A stretch of 15,999 bases of DNA from Candidatus Roizmanbacteria bacterium CG_4_10_14_0_2_um_filter_36_35 (GCA_002792355.1 PFOE01000104.1:1-15999), one strand, 5' to 3'. Counted from the stretch's first letter, positions 6,321-13,720 are shown. Notes: a model not told the origin generated them from the letters alone. Program-made: numbers and translations.

Positions 6321-8275
6321 TTATAAAAACTAAATCCTTGTTTTTTGGCGAAACTGATAAAGGCTTCGGCGATGGCGTTAAGGTCGTGGTCGAGGACTTT
6401 GCGGAAGTTGGCATTGTGGATATATTTTCCTTTTTCGTCTTTTTTATAAATATAGTCTCCGGAGTTATCTTTACCGGCTTTTTTGGAAACGGCCATAAAG
6501 ATTGGATAATCTTTTAACGGTTCCTCTCTTTCATTCCATTTTTGTAAAAATAAAACACTGGTTTTTGTACCGGTATGAGGTTTAAAAGTATTTCCGTGTA
6601 AACCTATGACTGCCAAAATCCGCGCTTTGTCAAAAAGATAGTCGCGGACGTATTCCATATTAGTGTTGTTAAACACTCCTTGAGGCAAAACTATGGCTAA
6701 TCTTCCACCGGGCCGGACAGCATCCAATGACCTTTCAATAAAAAGGATGTGTCGTTCGACATTGTTTTTCAGTTTTCCGCCGTCTTTTTTAGCCAGTTGA
6801 TACTGCCTTAATAACTGCGAATCCGGATTTTCTCCGGCAAAAGGCGGATTCGTCAATAAAATATCAAAATTAAGATGTCTAAAAGTCAGTTGGTTTTCTT
6901 TTTCATCCGAGGGATTTTCAAAATGACTAAGAAGCGGTTTTAAAGCGACTCTTGTATCCTCACTCTCTCTTCCCTGCCAATCGGTCGCATCAAGGGAATT
7001 TCTTTTGAAAATATGGTGTTTTCCATCTCCGGCAATCAACATTAAAGCCTGGGAGATACGACGCATATTATCATCAAAATCAATCCCATACAAATATTTA
7101 CCTGCGTAGCCTTTTTGCGCCTCGTTAGTTTTTAAAAACTTATCCCAGACTTGATACATGCTATGAAGTAAAAATCCTCCGCTGCCGCAGGCTGGATCAA
7201 TAATATATTCGTCTTCCTTCGGGTTTAACATCTTGACGCACATCTTAATGATATGACGAGGTGTAAAATACTGTCCTTTTGTTCCCTTTGACACTTCAGT
7301 AATCAGATATTCAAAAGCGCTATCGATAATCTCATATTCACCGGTGCCTATCTCAAAAAGTCTGTAGCTTTCCAAAAAAGGAACACAGATACTAAGTCTG
7401 GCTGGTGAAAGTTTAATTCTATCTGAACTTTCAAAAGTATCAGACCACTCTCTGGCCGCATTTTTAAATAGTTGATTAACTACTTCATAGGTTTTTTCAG
7501 GATCTTGGTATTTTCTAAATATCACTTCTTCATCTATTCTTTTTTCGCGAGCTAATTTTTCATCGTATAACTTGGCATAAATCAGTTTAAAGATTTCTTC
7601 AAACACATTCGCTCCTGATCCGGCTAAAGCCAGCTCCTCGATTCTTTTTATGATAAAAATAAAATCAAACTTTGGATTTAAAGAATTCCAAGTTTTTTTA
7701 ATTTCAAAAAGATCGTCAATTGTTTGATCGGCTTTTGGAATCTCACTTAAAGAATCTTGAAACTCTTTAGGATATGGCCGATAAAGAATGACTCTTTCCT
7801 TGCCGTTTGACCAGACACCAATCTCTGACCCTTCGGCTGACAAATAGCTTTTTAACTGCTCTATTCCTTTTTTCTCGTCAGGGCTTTTGACTTCGATAAT
7901 AATATAAGGGGTGATTTTATCTTTTTTGTAAACAACAATGTCAGCCGCTTTGGCGTGGATTTCCCGGCCGAAGTGAATACTTTTTTCCGTATCGATACGG
8001 TCATAAGGATAAAGGTAATATTTATTGAGTTTATGCAGCCAGAGCTGACGAACAATCTCTTCTGGTTTACCAAGATTCTTTTGTTGGTCGAAAACTAATC
8101 GTAGTTTACCCGATTTTAAATCTTTGATAAAAAATCTGTCCTTTTCTTCTTCGGTAATTGTCAAAACTTCTTCTAAATCCATTTCTTCAAACTCCTTGAG
8201 TCCAAAAACAGTTTGGTTATCTTTAAAAATTTTATCGACTACCTCCTTGGTTTTATTGATTTTTTGAGTGGGCAT
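6317..8275 (-). CDS. Fused restriction nuclease - N6-adenine DNA methyltransferase
   Basis: A 652-aa bifunctional restriction-modification subunit. Residues about 65-170 form an HSDR_N-like PD-(D/E)xK nuclease domain: AADIVV with D112, then IIIEVKSP with E128 and K130, and Q140 downstream. Residues about 290-640 are a HsdM-type gamma-class methyltransferase: KGQYFTPRHI, SAM-binding motif I DPACGSGGF (about 360-368) and catalytic NPPF (476-479, in DILLTNPPFAG). No helicase motifs are present and no separate hsdR is seen. The specificity protein is encoded apart. This is the architecture of BcgI-like Type IIB enzymes (A subunit cleaves and methylates, B subunit recognises) rather than classic Type I. 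It follows lexA by 18 nt but appears to have its own leaderless promoter. The assignment to a Type II subclass is inference; modification-only use is also possible if the nuclease is inactive. Confidence 0.92.
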   Translation of the reverse strand: MPTQKINKTKEVVDKIFKDNQTVFGLKEFEEMDLEEVLTITEEEKDRFFIKDLKSGKLRLVFDQQKNLGKPEEIVRQLWLHKLNKYYLYPYDRIDTEKSIHFGREIHAKAADIVVYKKDKITPYIIIEVKSPDEKKGIEQLKSYLSAEGSEIGVWSNGKERVILYRPYPKEFQDSLSEIPKADQTIDDLFEIKKTWNSLNPKFDFIFIIKRIEELALAGSGANVFEEIFKLIYAKLYDEKLAREKRIDEEVIFRKYQDPEKTYEVVNQLFKNAAREWSDTFESSDRIKLSPARLSICVPFLESYRLFEIGTGEYEIIDSAFEYLITEVSKGTKGQYFTPRHIIKMCVKMLNPKEDEYIIDPACGSGGFLLHSMYQVWDKFLKTNEAQKGYAGKYLYGIDFDDNMRRISQALMLIAGDGKHHIFKRNSLDATDWQGRESEDTRVALKPLLSHFENPSDEKENQLTFRHLNFDILLTNPPFAGENPDSQLLRQYQLAKKDGGKLKNNVERHILFIERSLDAVRPGGRLAIVLPQGVFNNTNMEYVRDYLFDKARILAVIGLHGNTFKPHTGTKTSVLFLQKWNEREEPLKDYPIFMAVSKKAGKDNSGDYIYKKDEKGKYIHNANFRKVLDHDLNAIAEAFISFAKKQGFSFYK

Positions 8276-8281
8276 AGATAA

Positions 8282-8309
8282 ATTATAAAAATATTAAATA
8301 GGTTTCCAA
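8282..8309 (-). promoter_or_regulatory. R-M operon promoter inside lexA 3' end
   Basis: On the minus strand TTGGAA (8309-8304), a 16-bp spacer and TATAAT (8287-8282) are followed after 6 nt by the ATG of the nuclease-methylase at 8275. The -35 lies in the last codons of lexA. The mRNA would be leaderless, so the R-M genes may be expressed independently of lexA control. Confidence 0.55.
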
Positions 8310-8935
8310 TAACCTTCTTTTAAAACTGAAATAACTTTACCTTCTAATTTCATTTCATCAGTGGCGGGAATTATTTCATATTTTGGATTTTCCGGTTTGA
8401 GGTAGATATAAGGAGGTTTATCGTCGGAGACAAACCTTTTTATTGTCACTTCATCGTTAATTCGAGCTAAAACAATATTACCAGATATAAACTCTTTTTC
8501 TGTTTTAACCAGTACTATATCTCCGTCATTAATGCCTGCATTAATCATAGAATCGCCTGATATTTTCAAAAGAAATACTTTATCTGCAAGTTGTGCCACG
8601 TCTGGTGAAATTTGTTGCCAGTTTCCGGAGACTTCAATTGTATTTATCGGTACTCCTGCTGAAGTTATGCCCAAAAATGGAGCAAGAGGTGGCTTACCTA
8701 AAGCTTCGTAGCCTGGCGGCAAAATCGCTATGCTTCGAGCCACTGATTCATTTCTTTTTATAACCTGGTTTTTCTCAAGTTTGACAAGAAGATCAATGAC
8801 GGATTGGTTTGAAGACACATTGAGGCGTTTTCTCATCTCTTCAAAGGTAGGAGGATAACCTTCTGACTCTATATATTTGTATATTATAGAAAGTAAATCT
8901 TTTTGCCTTGGGGTGATTTTAATGGCTTTTTTCAT
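8294..8935 (-). CDS. lexA: LexA SOS repressor
   Basis: Self-cleaving transcriptional repressor of the SOS response, 213 aa, a normal length. The N-terminal winged helix (about 1-68) begins ITPRQKDLLSIIYKYI and contains GYPPTFEEM. The C-terminal S24 peptidase-like domain has the Ala93-Gly94 cleavage site in GITSAGVP, the catalytic Ser129 in ISGDSM and the general-base Lys166 in VTIKRF. All key residues are present. It is divergent from the fur-like gene and directly precedes the R-M genes (18-nt gap). Its leaderless promoter carries an AACATATAGTC element between -35 and -10, the right place for autorepression. Because it heads the restriction locus, it could be a locus-specific LexA-like regulator, but its full-length conservation suits the genomic SOS repressor. 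Confidence 0.95.
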   Translation of the reverse strand: MKKAIKITPRQKDLLSIIYKYIESEGYPPTFEEMRKRLNVSSNQSVIDLLVKLEKNQVIKRNESVARSIAILPPGYEALGKPPLAPFLGITSAGVPINTIEVSGNWQQISPDVAQLADKVFLLKISGDSMINAGINDGDIVLVKTEKEFISGNIVLARINDEVTIKRFVSDDKPPYIYLKPENPKYEIIPATDEMKLEGKVISVLKEGYWKPI

Positions 8936-8942
8936 GAAAAAT

Positions 8943-8972
8943 AGTATACCCGACTATATGTTCTGGTGTCAA
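8943..8972 (-). promoter_or_regulatory. lexA promoter (TTGACA-N18-TATACT), leaderless
   Basis: TTGACA (8972-8967) and TATACT (8948-8943) are 18 bp apart on the minus strand. Only 7 nt separate the -10 from the lexA ATG at 8935, so the transcript should be leaderless. The spacer contains GAACATATAGTC, which could block polymerase when bound. Confidence 0.7.
8952..8962 (-). promoter_or_regulatory. Candidate LexA operator, site 1
   Basis: AACATATAGTC on the minus strand, inside the lexA promoter spacer. With its preceding G it reads GAAC-ATAT-AGTC, two mismatches from the Gram-positive type SOS box GAAC-N4-GTTC. The identical 11-mer recurs in the opposite orientation at 9016-9026. Confidence 0.5.
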
Positions 8973-9010
8973 GATGTATAAGTATATCAAAATATATCCT
9001 AAAAGTATTT

Positions 9011-9032
9011 TTTGTAACATATAGTCTACAAA
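9011..9032 (+). promoter_or_regulatory. Candidate operator, site 2 (AACATATAGTC within TTTGTA-N10-TACAAA)
   Basis: The same 11-mer AACATATAGTC lies at 9016-9026 on the plus strand. It is centred in a 22-bp dyad with TTTGTA (9011-9016) and TACAAA (9027-9032). The site is upstream of the fur-like promoter and 53 bp from site 1. The reuse in one divergent region suggests a shared regulator, possibly LexA. Confidence 0.45.
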
Positions 9033-9057
9033 ACGAAGTTAATTCACGATAGAGGAC

Positions 9058-9085
9058 TTGACATATTGCAAATCATTTGTAATAA
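9058..9085 (+). promoter_or_regulatory. Promoter of fur-ZIP-ABC operon (TTGACA-N16-TAATAA)
   Basis: TTGACA (9058-9063) and TAATAA (9080-9085) are 16 bp apart. The ATG of the repressor gene follows after 6 nt, so the message should be leaderless. A 19-bp palindrome fills the spacer. Confidence 0.65.
9065..9083. promoter_or_regulatory. Fur/Zur-type box (9-1-9 palindrome)
   Basis: ATTGCAAAT-C-ATTTGTAAT is a 9-1-9 inverted repeat with one mismatch pair, the geometry of Fur-family operators. It sits exactly between -35 and -10 and overlaps the -10, so binding would shut off the operon. The next gene encodes a Fur-family protein and the one after that a ZIP metal carrier, so zinc-dependent autoregulation is the simplest reading. 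Confidence 0.6.
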
Positions 9086-9091
9086 TAAAGA

Positions 9092-9472
9092 ATGACAAAA
9101 ATTGGAATCAGATATACAAAACCGAGAAAACTAGTTTTTGAGGCGTTAGCTCACTACTCTAAACCCGTCTCTGTCGCCGAAATAAATTATTATCTTAAAA
9201 ACAAAATTGATCTCAGTTCAATTTACCGAACTCTTGAACTTATGAAAAAATCTAATATTGCCGAGGAGACAGAATTTGGGGATGGCAAAAAAAGATATGA
9301 ATTAATAAGCGAAAAAGGCCATCATCATCATCTGATCTGTGAGAACTGCGGAGATATAGAAGATATTAAGATGAAAGAAGATGAATTATTAAACAAAGTA
9401 AAAACAAAATCAAAATTTGCTATCAAAAAACACAAATTAGAATTTTTCGGGCTCTGTCCTAACTGTCAGTAA
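9092..9472 (+). CDS. Fur-family metalloregulator (Zur-like)
   Basis: Metal-dependent transcriptional repressor, 126 aa, short but complete. The winged-helix DNA-binding half (about 1-75) contains YTKPRKLVFEAL and the recognition region DLSSIYRTLELM. The metal/dimer half has GHHHHLICENCGDIED (about 75-90) and a C-terminal FGLCPNCQ, giving two CxxC pairs that form the structural zinc site. The His cluster and the His in KKHKLEFF are likely regulatory-metal ligands. It heads an operon with a ZIP transporter 1 nt downstream and has a palindromic box in its own promoter, so Zur is favoured over Fur or PerR. The metal identity is inferred from context. Confidence 0.9.
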   Translation: MTKIGIRYTKPRKLVFEALAHYSKPVSVAEINYYLKNKIDLSSIYRTLELMKKSNIAEETEFGDGKKRYELISEKGHHHHLICENCGDIEDIKMKEDELLNKVKTKSKFAIKKHKLEFFGLCPNCQ

Positions 9473-9473
9473 T

Positions 9474-10229
9474 ATGTTGGTTTCAATCATCACTGCTAAT
9501 ATTATCGTAAGTTTAATATCGCTTATCGGCGGGGTGTTAATTTTAAAGAAACAATTATTATCCAAAAAAGTCATTCCTTACTTAGTGGCTTTTGCTGCCG
9601 GAGTTATGCTGACGACGGTTTTTTTTGACATGTTTCCTGAAGCTTTGGAGCAAGCGGAAAAAATAGGCAATCCAACCAATATTTTTTTTCCTGCCTTCCT
9701 CGGCATTATTATTTCTTTTTTTATCGAAAGATTTGTTTTATGGTTTCACCATCACGAATCCACCCACGGCCTAAAACCAACGGTGTTCTTGATTACAATC
9801 GGCGACGGCATTCATAATTTGATCGACGGTGTAACAATCACCGCAACTTTTTTGACCAACTTTAATCTGGGAATAATTACAACAATCGCCATCGCCGCCC
9901 ATGAAATTCCCCAGGAAATCGCCGACTTCGGCATTCTTATTAATTCTGGTTTAAAAAACTTTCAAGCATTAGCTATTAATTTTCTGTCAGCGCTAACAGC
10001 AATTTTAGGAGGAATTGCGGCTTTTTATTTTCTCCAAAACTTAAAAGGCGGACTACCTTTTTTGCTATCGTTTTCATCGGGAATATTTATTTATATTGCC
10101 GGGTCCGATCTGATTCCCAGTTTGCATAAAGAACATAAAAAACAAAAAAAATGGGCCCAGGTTGTTCCTTTTCTTTCCGGCATCATTCTTATGTATATTC
10201 TGATAGTTCTTCTTGAAGGAAAACACTAA
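9474..10229 (+). CDS. ZIP-family divalent metal transporter
   Basis: Membrane carrier for zinc or related divalent metals, 251 aa with about 7-8 membrane helices. The binuclear metal-site motifs are visible: GDGIHNLIDGV in one helix (about 102-112) and AAHEIPQEIADF in the next (about 140-151). A His-rich cytoplasmic loop (WFHHHESTHG, about 88-97) precedes them. A conserved Asp/Pro/Glu cluster (FFDMFPEAL) is in the second helix. The gene starts 1 nt after the fur-like stop and ends 2 nt before the ABC ATPase, so it belongs to the same transcript. ZIP carriers move metal towards the cytoplasm, consistent with repression of the operon when metal is sufficient. Confidence 0.92.
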   Translation: MLVSIITANIIVSLISLIGGVLILKKQLLSKKVIPYLVAFAAGVMLTTVFFDMFPEALEQAEKIGNPTNIFFPAFLGIIISFFIERFVLWFHHHESTHGLKPTVFLITIGDGIHNLIDGVTITATFLTNFNLGIITTIAIAAHEIPQEIADFGILINSGLKNFQALAINFLSALTAILGGIAAFYFLQNLKGGLPFLLSFSSGIFIYIAGSDLIPSLHKEHKKQKKWAQVVPFLSGIILMYILIVLLEGKH

Positions 10230-10231
10230 AT

Positions 10232-11032
10232 ATGGATAAAGCAATTTTTGTCAAATCATTAACCAAGAAATTCAACGGCTTCACCGCGGTTGACAACATC
10301 TCTTTTGACGTGGAAAAAGGGGAAATCTTTGCTTTTCTTGGCCCAAACGGAGCGGGAAAAACTACAACAATAAAAATGCTAACGACTCTCCTTCACCCAA
10401 CGTCAGGACAAATCTTAGTCAACGGTTTTAATCCAGTTGCCGATCAAAATAACGTCAGAAGATCGTTTGGGATTGTCTTCCAAGATCCTTCTCTTGATGA
10501 CGAACTAACCGCTTATGAAAACATGGATTTTCACGGTGTTTTGTATAACGTAAAACAGCCTCTGCGAAAAAACAGGATTGAAGAACTGTTGAAAATTGTC
10601 GACCTCTGGGAAAGAAAAAATAGTTTAGTTAAAACTTTCTCCGGCGGGATGAGACGAAGGTTAGAAATTGCTCGAGGACTCCTCCACCATCCGAAAGTCT
10701 TTTTTCTTGACGAACCAACCATCGGCCTTGACCCGCAAACAAGAAACCAGATGTGGAAATATGTTATAAACCTTAATAAAAAAGAAGGAATCACAATTTT
10801 TTTTACCACTCATTATATGGAAGAGGCAGAAAAAGTGGCTAACAAAATTGCCATTATCGATCATGGAAAAATTATTACTCAAGGAACAGCTAATGAATTA
10901 AAAATTGCTACAAAAACCAAGACTCTTGAGGAAGCTTTCCTGTCTTTGACAGGACATAAAATCCGCGACGAGAAAGCCAGCGGTATCGACCACCTTAGAA
11001 TGCGGCATCAGATGTGGAGATCAAGAAAATAG
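10232..11032 (+). CDS. ABC transporter ATP-binding protein, DrrA type
   Basis: ATPase subunit of an ABC-2 type exporter (daunorubicin-resistance/DrrA-like family), 266 aa. It shows Walker A GPNGAGKTT (37-45), Q-loop Q84 (VFQDPS), signature FSGGMRRR (136-143), Walker B VFFLDEPT (156-163), D-loop GLDP (165-168) and H-loop H194 (TTHYMEEAE). A C-terminal extension of about 40 aa is basic. It follows the ZIP gene by 2 nt and precedes its permease by 9 nt. The stop is TAG, the only TAG-terminated gene seen here, and it is directly followed by TGA (11033-11035). The substrate is unknown; the link to metal homeostasis is by operon only. Confidence 0.95.
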   Translation: MDKAIFVKSLTKKFNGFTAVDNISFDVEKGEIFAFLGPNGAGKTTTIKMLTTLLHPTSGQILVNGFNPVADQNNVRRSFGIVFQDPSLDDELTAYENMDFHGVLYNVKQPLRKNRIEELLKIVDLWERKNSLVKTFSGGMRRRLEIARGLLHHPKVFFLDEPTIGLDPQTRNQMWKYVINLNKKEGITIFFTTHYMEEAEKVANKIAIIDHGKIITQGTANELKIATKTKTLEEAFLSLTGHKIRDEKASGIDHLRMRHQMWRSRK

Positions 11033-11041
11033 TGAATAGTT

Positions 11042-11788
11042 ATGAATACAATATACATACTTTGGCTTAGACAACTAAAAAGATATATCAGGTCCCGTTC
11101 GAGAATCATCGGATCTTTAGGACAACCTATGTTATTTTTGGTGGCTTTGGGATTTGGATTTGGACCGATATTTCAGAGGGCAGGGGCGGGAAACTATATG
11201 AATTTTTTGGCGCCGGGAATTATCGCCCAAGGAATAATTTTTACGGCGATCTTTTCCGGAATCGAACTGATTTGGGACCGCCAGTTTGGATTTTTAAAAG
11301 AAACTTTAGTGGCTCCCGTCTCAAGATTGGAAATCATGATTGGCAGAACTTTGGGTGGGGCAACCATTGCCACTCTTTAGGGATTAATTATTTTTATTTT
11401 AACTTTATTTGTCGGTTTCAAACCATATAATTTATTAATGTTGCCGTTGGCGATTGTGATTATGTTTTTATCTTCGCTTTTTTTCACCGCTCTTGGGACG
11501 ACGATCGCCTCGACTCTTGATGATTTTCATGGGTTTCAATTGATTATGAATTTTTTAGTCATGCCTCTTTTCTTTTTATCAGGAGCGCTCTTCCCTCTTA
11601 ATGGCCTGCCAAAAATAATAAGTACTATTGCCAGTCTTAATCCTTTGACTTACGGAGTTGACGGACTGCGAACAACTTTGAGCAATGTAACTCACTTCGG
11701 ATTCACCACCGATTTTACCGTATTAATGATTCTTTCCGTTGTTATTTTATCCATCGGCAGCTTTCTTTTTTCAAGAATTGAAGTTTAA
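11042..11788 (+). pseudogene. ABC-2 type permease (DrrB-like), interrupted by TAG
   Basis: Membrane subunit of the exporter, 248 codons with about six membrane helices. The N-terminal part has SLGQPMLFLVALGFGFG and a loop ending ETLVAPVSRLEIMIGRTLGG. The C-terminal part has the family-typical PLFFLSGALFPLNGLP and SLNPLTYGVDGLR. An in-frame TAG at 11378-11380 falls in ATL-stop-GLIIFILTLFVG; the same frame continues without further interruption to TAA 11786. From memory, homologues have Gln at this point (TLQGL), so CAG to TAG is the likely change. The two halves would each lack helices, so without read-through no transporter forms. The gene ends in TTAA shared with the convergent typA stop. 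It is a recent nonsense mutation, an assembly error, or a suppressed codon. Confidence 0.85.
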
Positions 11789-13629
11789 TTTTCCTGCCTT
11801 TTTGAGACCCTTCTTTGAGTGATTGAAAGAATTTTCTTGCGGATTCTTAAATTAAGAGGTGTGACTTCAAGATATTCATCATCGGTAATAAAATCAAGCA
11901 CCTGCTCCAAAGTTAAAACAGTTGCCGGGATAAGAGGAATAGAAACTCCCTCGCCGGCCGATCTATTGTTTGTTAATTTTTTTTCCTTGCAAACATTGAC
12001 TTCAATATCAAACTCTCGGGCGCCAATACCAACCACCATTCCTTCATATATTTGCGTTCCTGGGCCGACGAATAAACTTCCCCTGTCTTGAGCGTTGACC
12101 AATCCGTAAGTCATCGCCTCTCCGGGCTTGACCGCAACTAAAGCGCCGTTTCGAATCGAATCAAGCTTGTTTCCTTTAGGAAAATAGCCCAAAAAATAGG
12201 TGTTCAAAATTGCCGTCCCTCTTGTTTTTGTCATTAAAATACTTCGTATTCCCAGTAAATTATTGTCGGAAATTTTATATTTTAATCTGATATTGTTTCC
12301 GTTGGTTAACATGTCAAGCATCTCGCCTTTTCTCTTTCCAAACTCTTCACTGATTTCTCCCATAAATTTTTTCTCACAGTTAATCGTTACTTCCTCATAC
12401 GGTTCTTTTTGAACGCCGGCAATTTTTTTATAGATCACCTGCGGTTTAGAAACCTGAAGCTCAAATCCCTCCCTACGCATCGTCTCTATTAAAATAGAAA
12501 GATGAAGCTCTCCTCGTCCGGCAACGACAAAATTGGCCCCGTCTTGACTTTCTTCAATTTTTAATCCTAAGTTCGTTTCTTTTTCTTTAAGCAGTCTTTC
12601 TCTAATTTGGCGAGATGTTCCCAGTTTTCCTTCTTTTCCGGCAAAGGGAGAAGTATTTGGTCCGATGGTAATTTTAATCGTCGGCTCTTCAACTTTAATG
12701 GTTGGCAGACTCACTGGAGAGGACGAATCGGTGACTGTCTGACCGATGGTCAATTCCGGAATTCCGGCAATGGCAACAACATCGCCTGATGTAACTTTGT
12801 CTATTTCTTTTTTTTGTAAACCTTCGAAGGTGTAGAGTTTTTGCGCTTTATAGTTTCCGATCACTTTGCCATCCTCAACTAATGAGATGTTTTGATTTTT
12901 ATTCAAGCTTCCTTGGGAGATTCTGCCGATACAAAGTTTGCCAACATAGTTATCATAGTCTAAAGTCGAAATCAGCATCTGGAAAGCTTTTTCCTTATCT
13001 ATGGCAACATTGGGAATTTCTTTTATGATGGTTTCAAAAAGCGGAGTCAAATCGCCTGGGATATTTGAAGTGTAACGACTGGGCAGTTCTGAAAAAACTT
13101 TTCCGTCGCGACCAACTGCATAAAGAGTGATAAAATGAAGATGTTTTTCATGTTCAGCTAACTCCAAAAATAAACTTTCAACATCGTTTAACACCTCTTT
13201 CGGCCTGGCGTCTTTTTTGTCAATTTTATTGATGATAAGGATAATTTTCAGGTGGGCCTGGAGGGCCTTTTTCAAAACAAACTTAGTTTGGGGAAGCGGT
13301 CCTTCAGCCGCATCGACTAAAAGAATCGCGCCGCTTACCATATTTATAGTCCGCTCGACTTCGCCGCCAAAATCAGCATGACCCGGAGTATCAACTATAT
13401 TAATCTTTGTCTTTACCTGCCTGCCGGCAGGCAGGTAAAAAACTGCGGTATTTTTAGCAAGAATAGTAATCCCTTTTTCTTTTTCTAAATCATTAGAATC
13501 CATAATCAAAGTCTCGCCCATTTCCTTTTGATTGTCACGAAAGGTATGAGTCTGCTTTAACATGGCGTCAACCAGGGTAGTTTTACCGTGGTCAACGTGG
13601 GCAATAATAGCTATATTTCTGATTTCCAT
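11785..13629 (-). CDS. typA: TypA/BipA ribosome-associated GTPase
   Basis: Translational GTPase of the EF-G-like BipA/TypA family, 614 aa, typical length; it acts on ribosomes in stress adaptation and 50S assembly. The start is ATG 13629, giving MEIRNIAIIAHVDHGKTT; a TTG eight codons upstream is less likely. GTPase motifs are P-loop AHVDHGKT (10-17), EKGITI (51-56), DTPGHADFGGEVER (80-93) and NKID (134-137). Domain II, III and the TypA-specific C-terminus follow (GRGELHLSILIETMRREG; SAGEGVSIPLIPA). Residues 66-71 are LPAGRQ, an insertion encoded by a 28-bp perfect palindrome, located just before the switch II strand. It is divergent from era and convergent with the permease gene, with a 4-base TTAA overlap. 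Confidence 0.96.
   Translation of the reverse strand: MEIRNIAIIAHVDHGKTTLVDAMLKQTHTFRDNQKEMGETLIMDSNDLEKEKGITILAKNTAVFYLPAGRQVKTKINIVDTPGHADFGGEVERTINMVSGAILLVDAAEGPLPQTKFVLKKALQAHLKIILIINKIDKKDARPKEVLNDVESLFLELAEHEKHLHFITLYAVGRDGKVFSELPSRYTSNIPGDLTPLFETIIKEIPNVAIDKEKAFQMLISTLDYDNYVGKLCIGRISQGSLNKNQNISLVEDGKVIGNYKAQKLYTFEGLQKKEIDKVTSGDVVAIAGIPELTIGQTVTDSSSPVSLPTIKVEEPTIKITIGPNTSPFAGKEGKLGTSRQIRERLLKEKETNLGLKIEESQDGANFVVAGRGELHLSILIETMRREGFELQVSKPQVIYKKIAGVQKEPYEEVTINCEKKFMGEISEEFGKRKGEMLDMLTNGNNIRLKYKISDNNLLGIRSILMTKTRGTAILNTYFLGYFPKGNKLDSIRNGALVAVKPGEAMTYGLVNAQDRGSLFVGPGTQIYEGMVVGIGAREFDIEVNVCKEKKLTNNRSAGEGVSIPLIPATVLTLEQVLDFITDDEYLEVTPLNLRIRKKILSITQRRVSKRQEN
13412..13439. repeat. 28-bp perfect palindrome inside typA
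   Basis: TTTACCTGCCTGCC followed by its exact reverse complement. The core CCTGCCTGCCGGCAGGCAGG is shared with era at 14236-14255. It is GC-rich in an AT-rich gene and read as YLPAGRQV, so it looks like a short mobile or amplified repeat inserted in-frame. Confidence 0.9.
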
Positions 13630-13639
13630 ATATACAAAA

Positions 13640-13666
13640 ATAACACGTTTCAATAACGCGTGTTAT
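13640..13666. promoter_or_regulatory. Inverted repeat in typA-era intergenic region
   Basis: ATAACACG (13640-13647) and CGTGTTAT (13659-13666) are perfect 8-bp arms around an 11-nt loop. For typA it would form a hairpin in the 5' leader that ends 10 nt before the ATG. It could equally be a DNA-level operator for the divergent pair. Confidence 0.45.
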
Positions 13667-13676
13667 CAGTAATCTT

Positions 13677-13682
13677 ATTATA
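13677..13682 (-). promoter_or_regulatory. -10 TATAAT of typA
   Basis: TATAAT on the minus strand, preceded by TG, 47 nt before the typA ATG. No clear -35 is visible. It gives typA a leader containing the inverted repeat, unlike the leaderless promoters nearby. Confidence 0.4.
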
Positions 13683-13706
13683 CAGCAATAAAGAGAGTTT
13701 CTATCT

Positions 13707-13714
13707 GATAAAAT
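13707..13714 (+). promoter_or_regulatory. -10-like GATAAAAT of era
   Basis: GATAAAAT, within the small palindrome GATAAAATTATC, ends 6 nt before the era ATG at 13721, again compatible with a leaderless message. The -35 is not recognisable. Confidence 0.35.
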
Positions 13715-13720
13715 TATCCC

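Noticed and set aside
7861..8073. Minus-strand ORF in another frame inside the nuclease-methylase
   Set aside because: Overlaps the PD-(D/E)xK domain in a different frame with no start support or known motif.
10531..10882. Minus-strand ORFs inside the ABC ATPase gene
   Set aside because: Antisense shadows of a gene with all ABC motifs intact.
13630..13653. TTG start for typA adding eight residues
   Set aside because: It lies in the inverted repeat; ATG 13629 gives the canonical TypA N-terminus MEIRNIAIIAHVDHGKTT.
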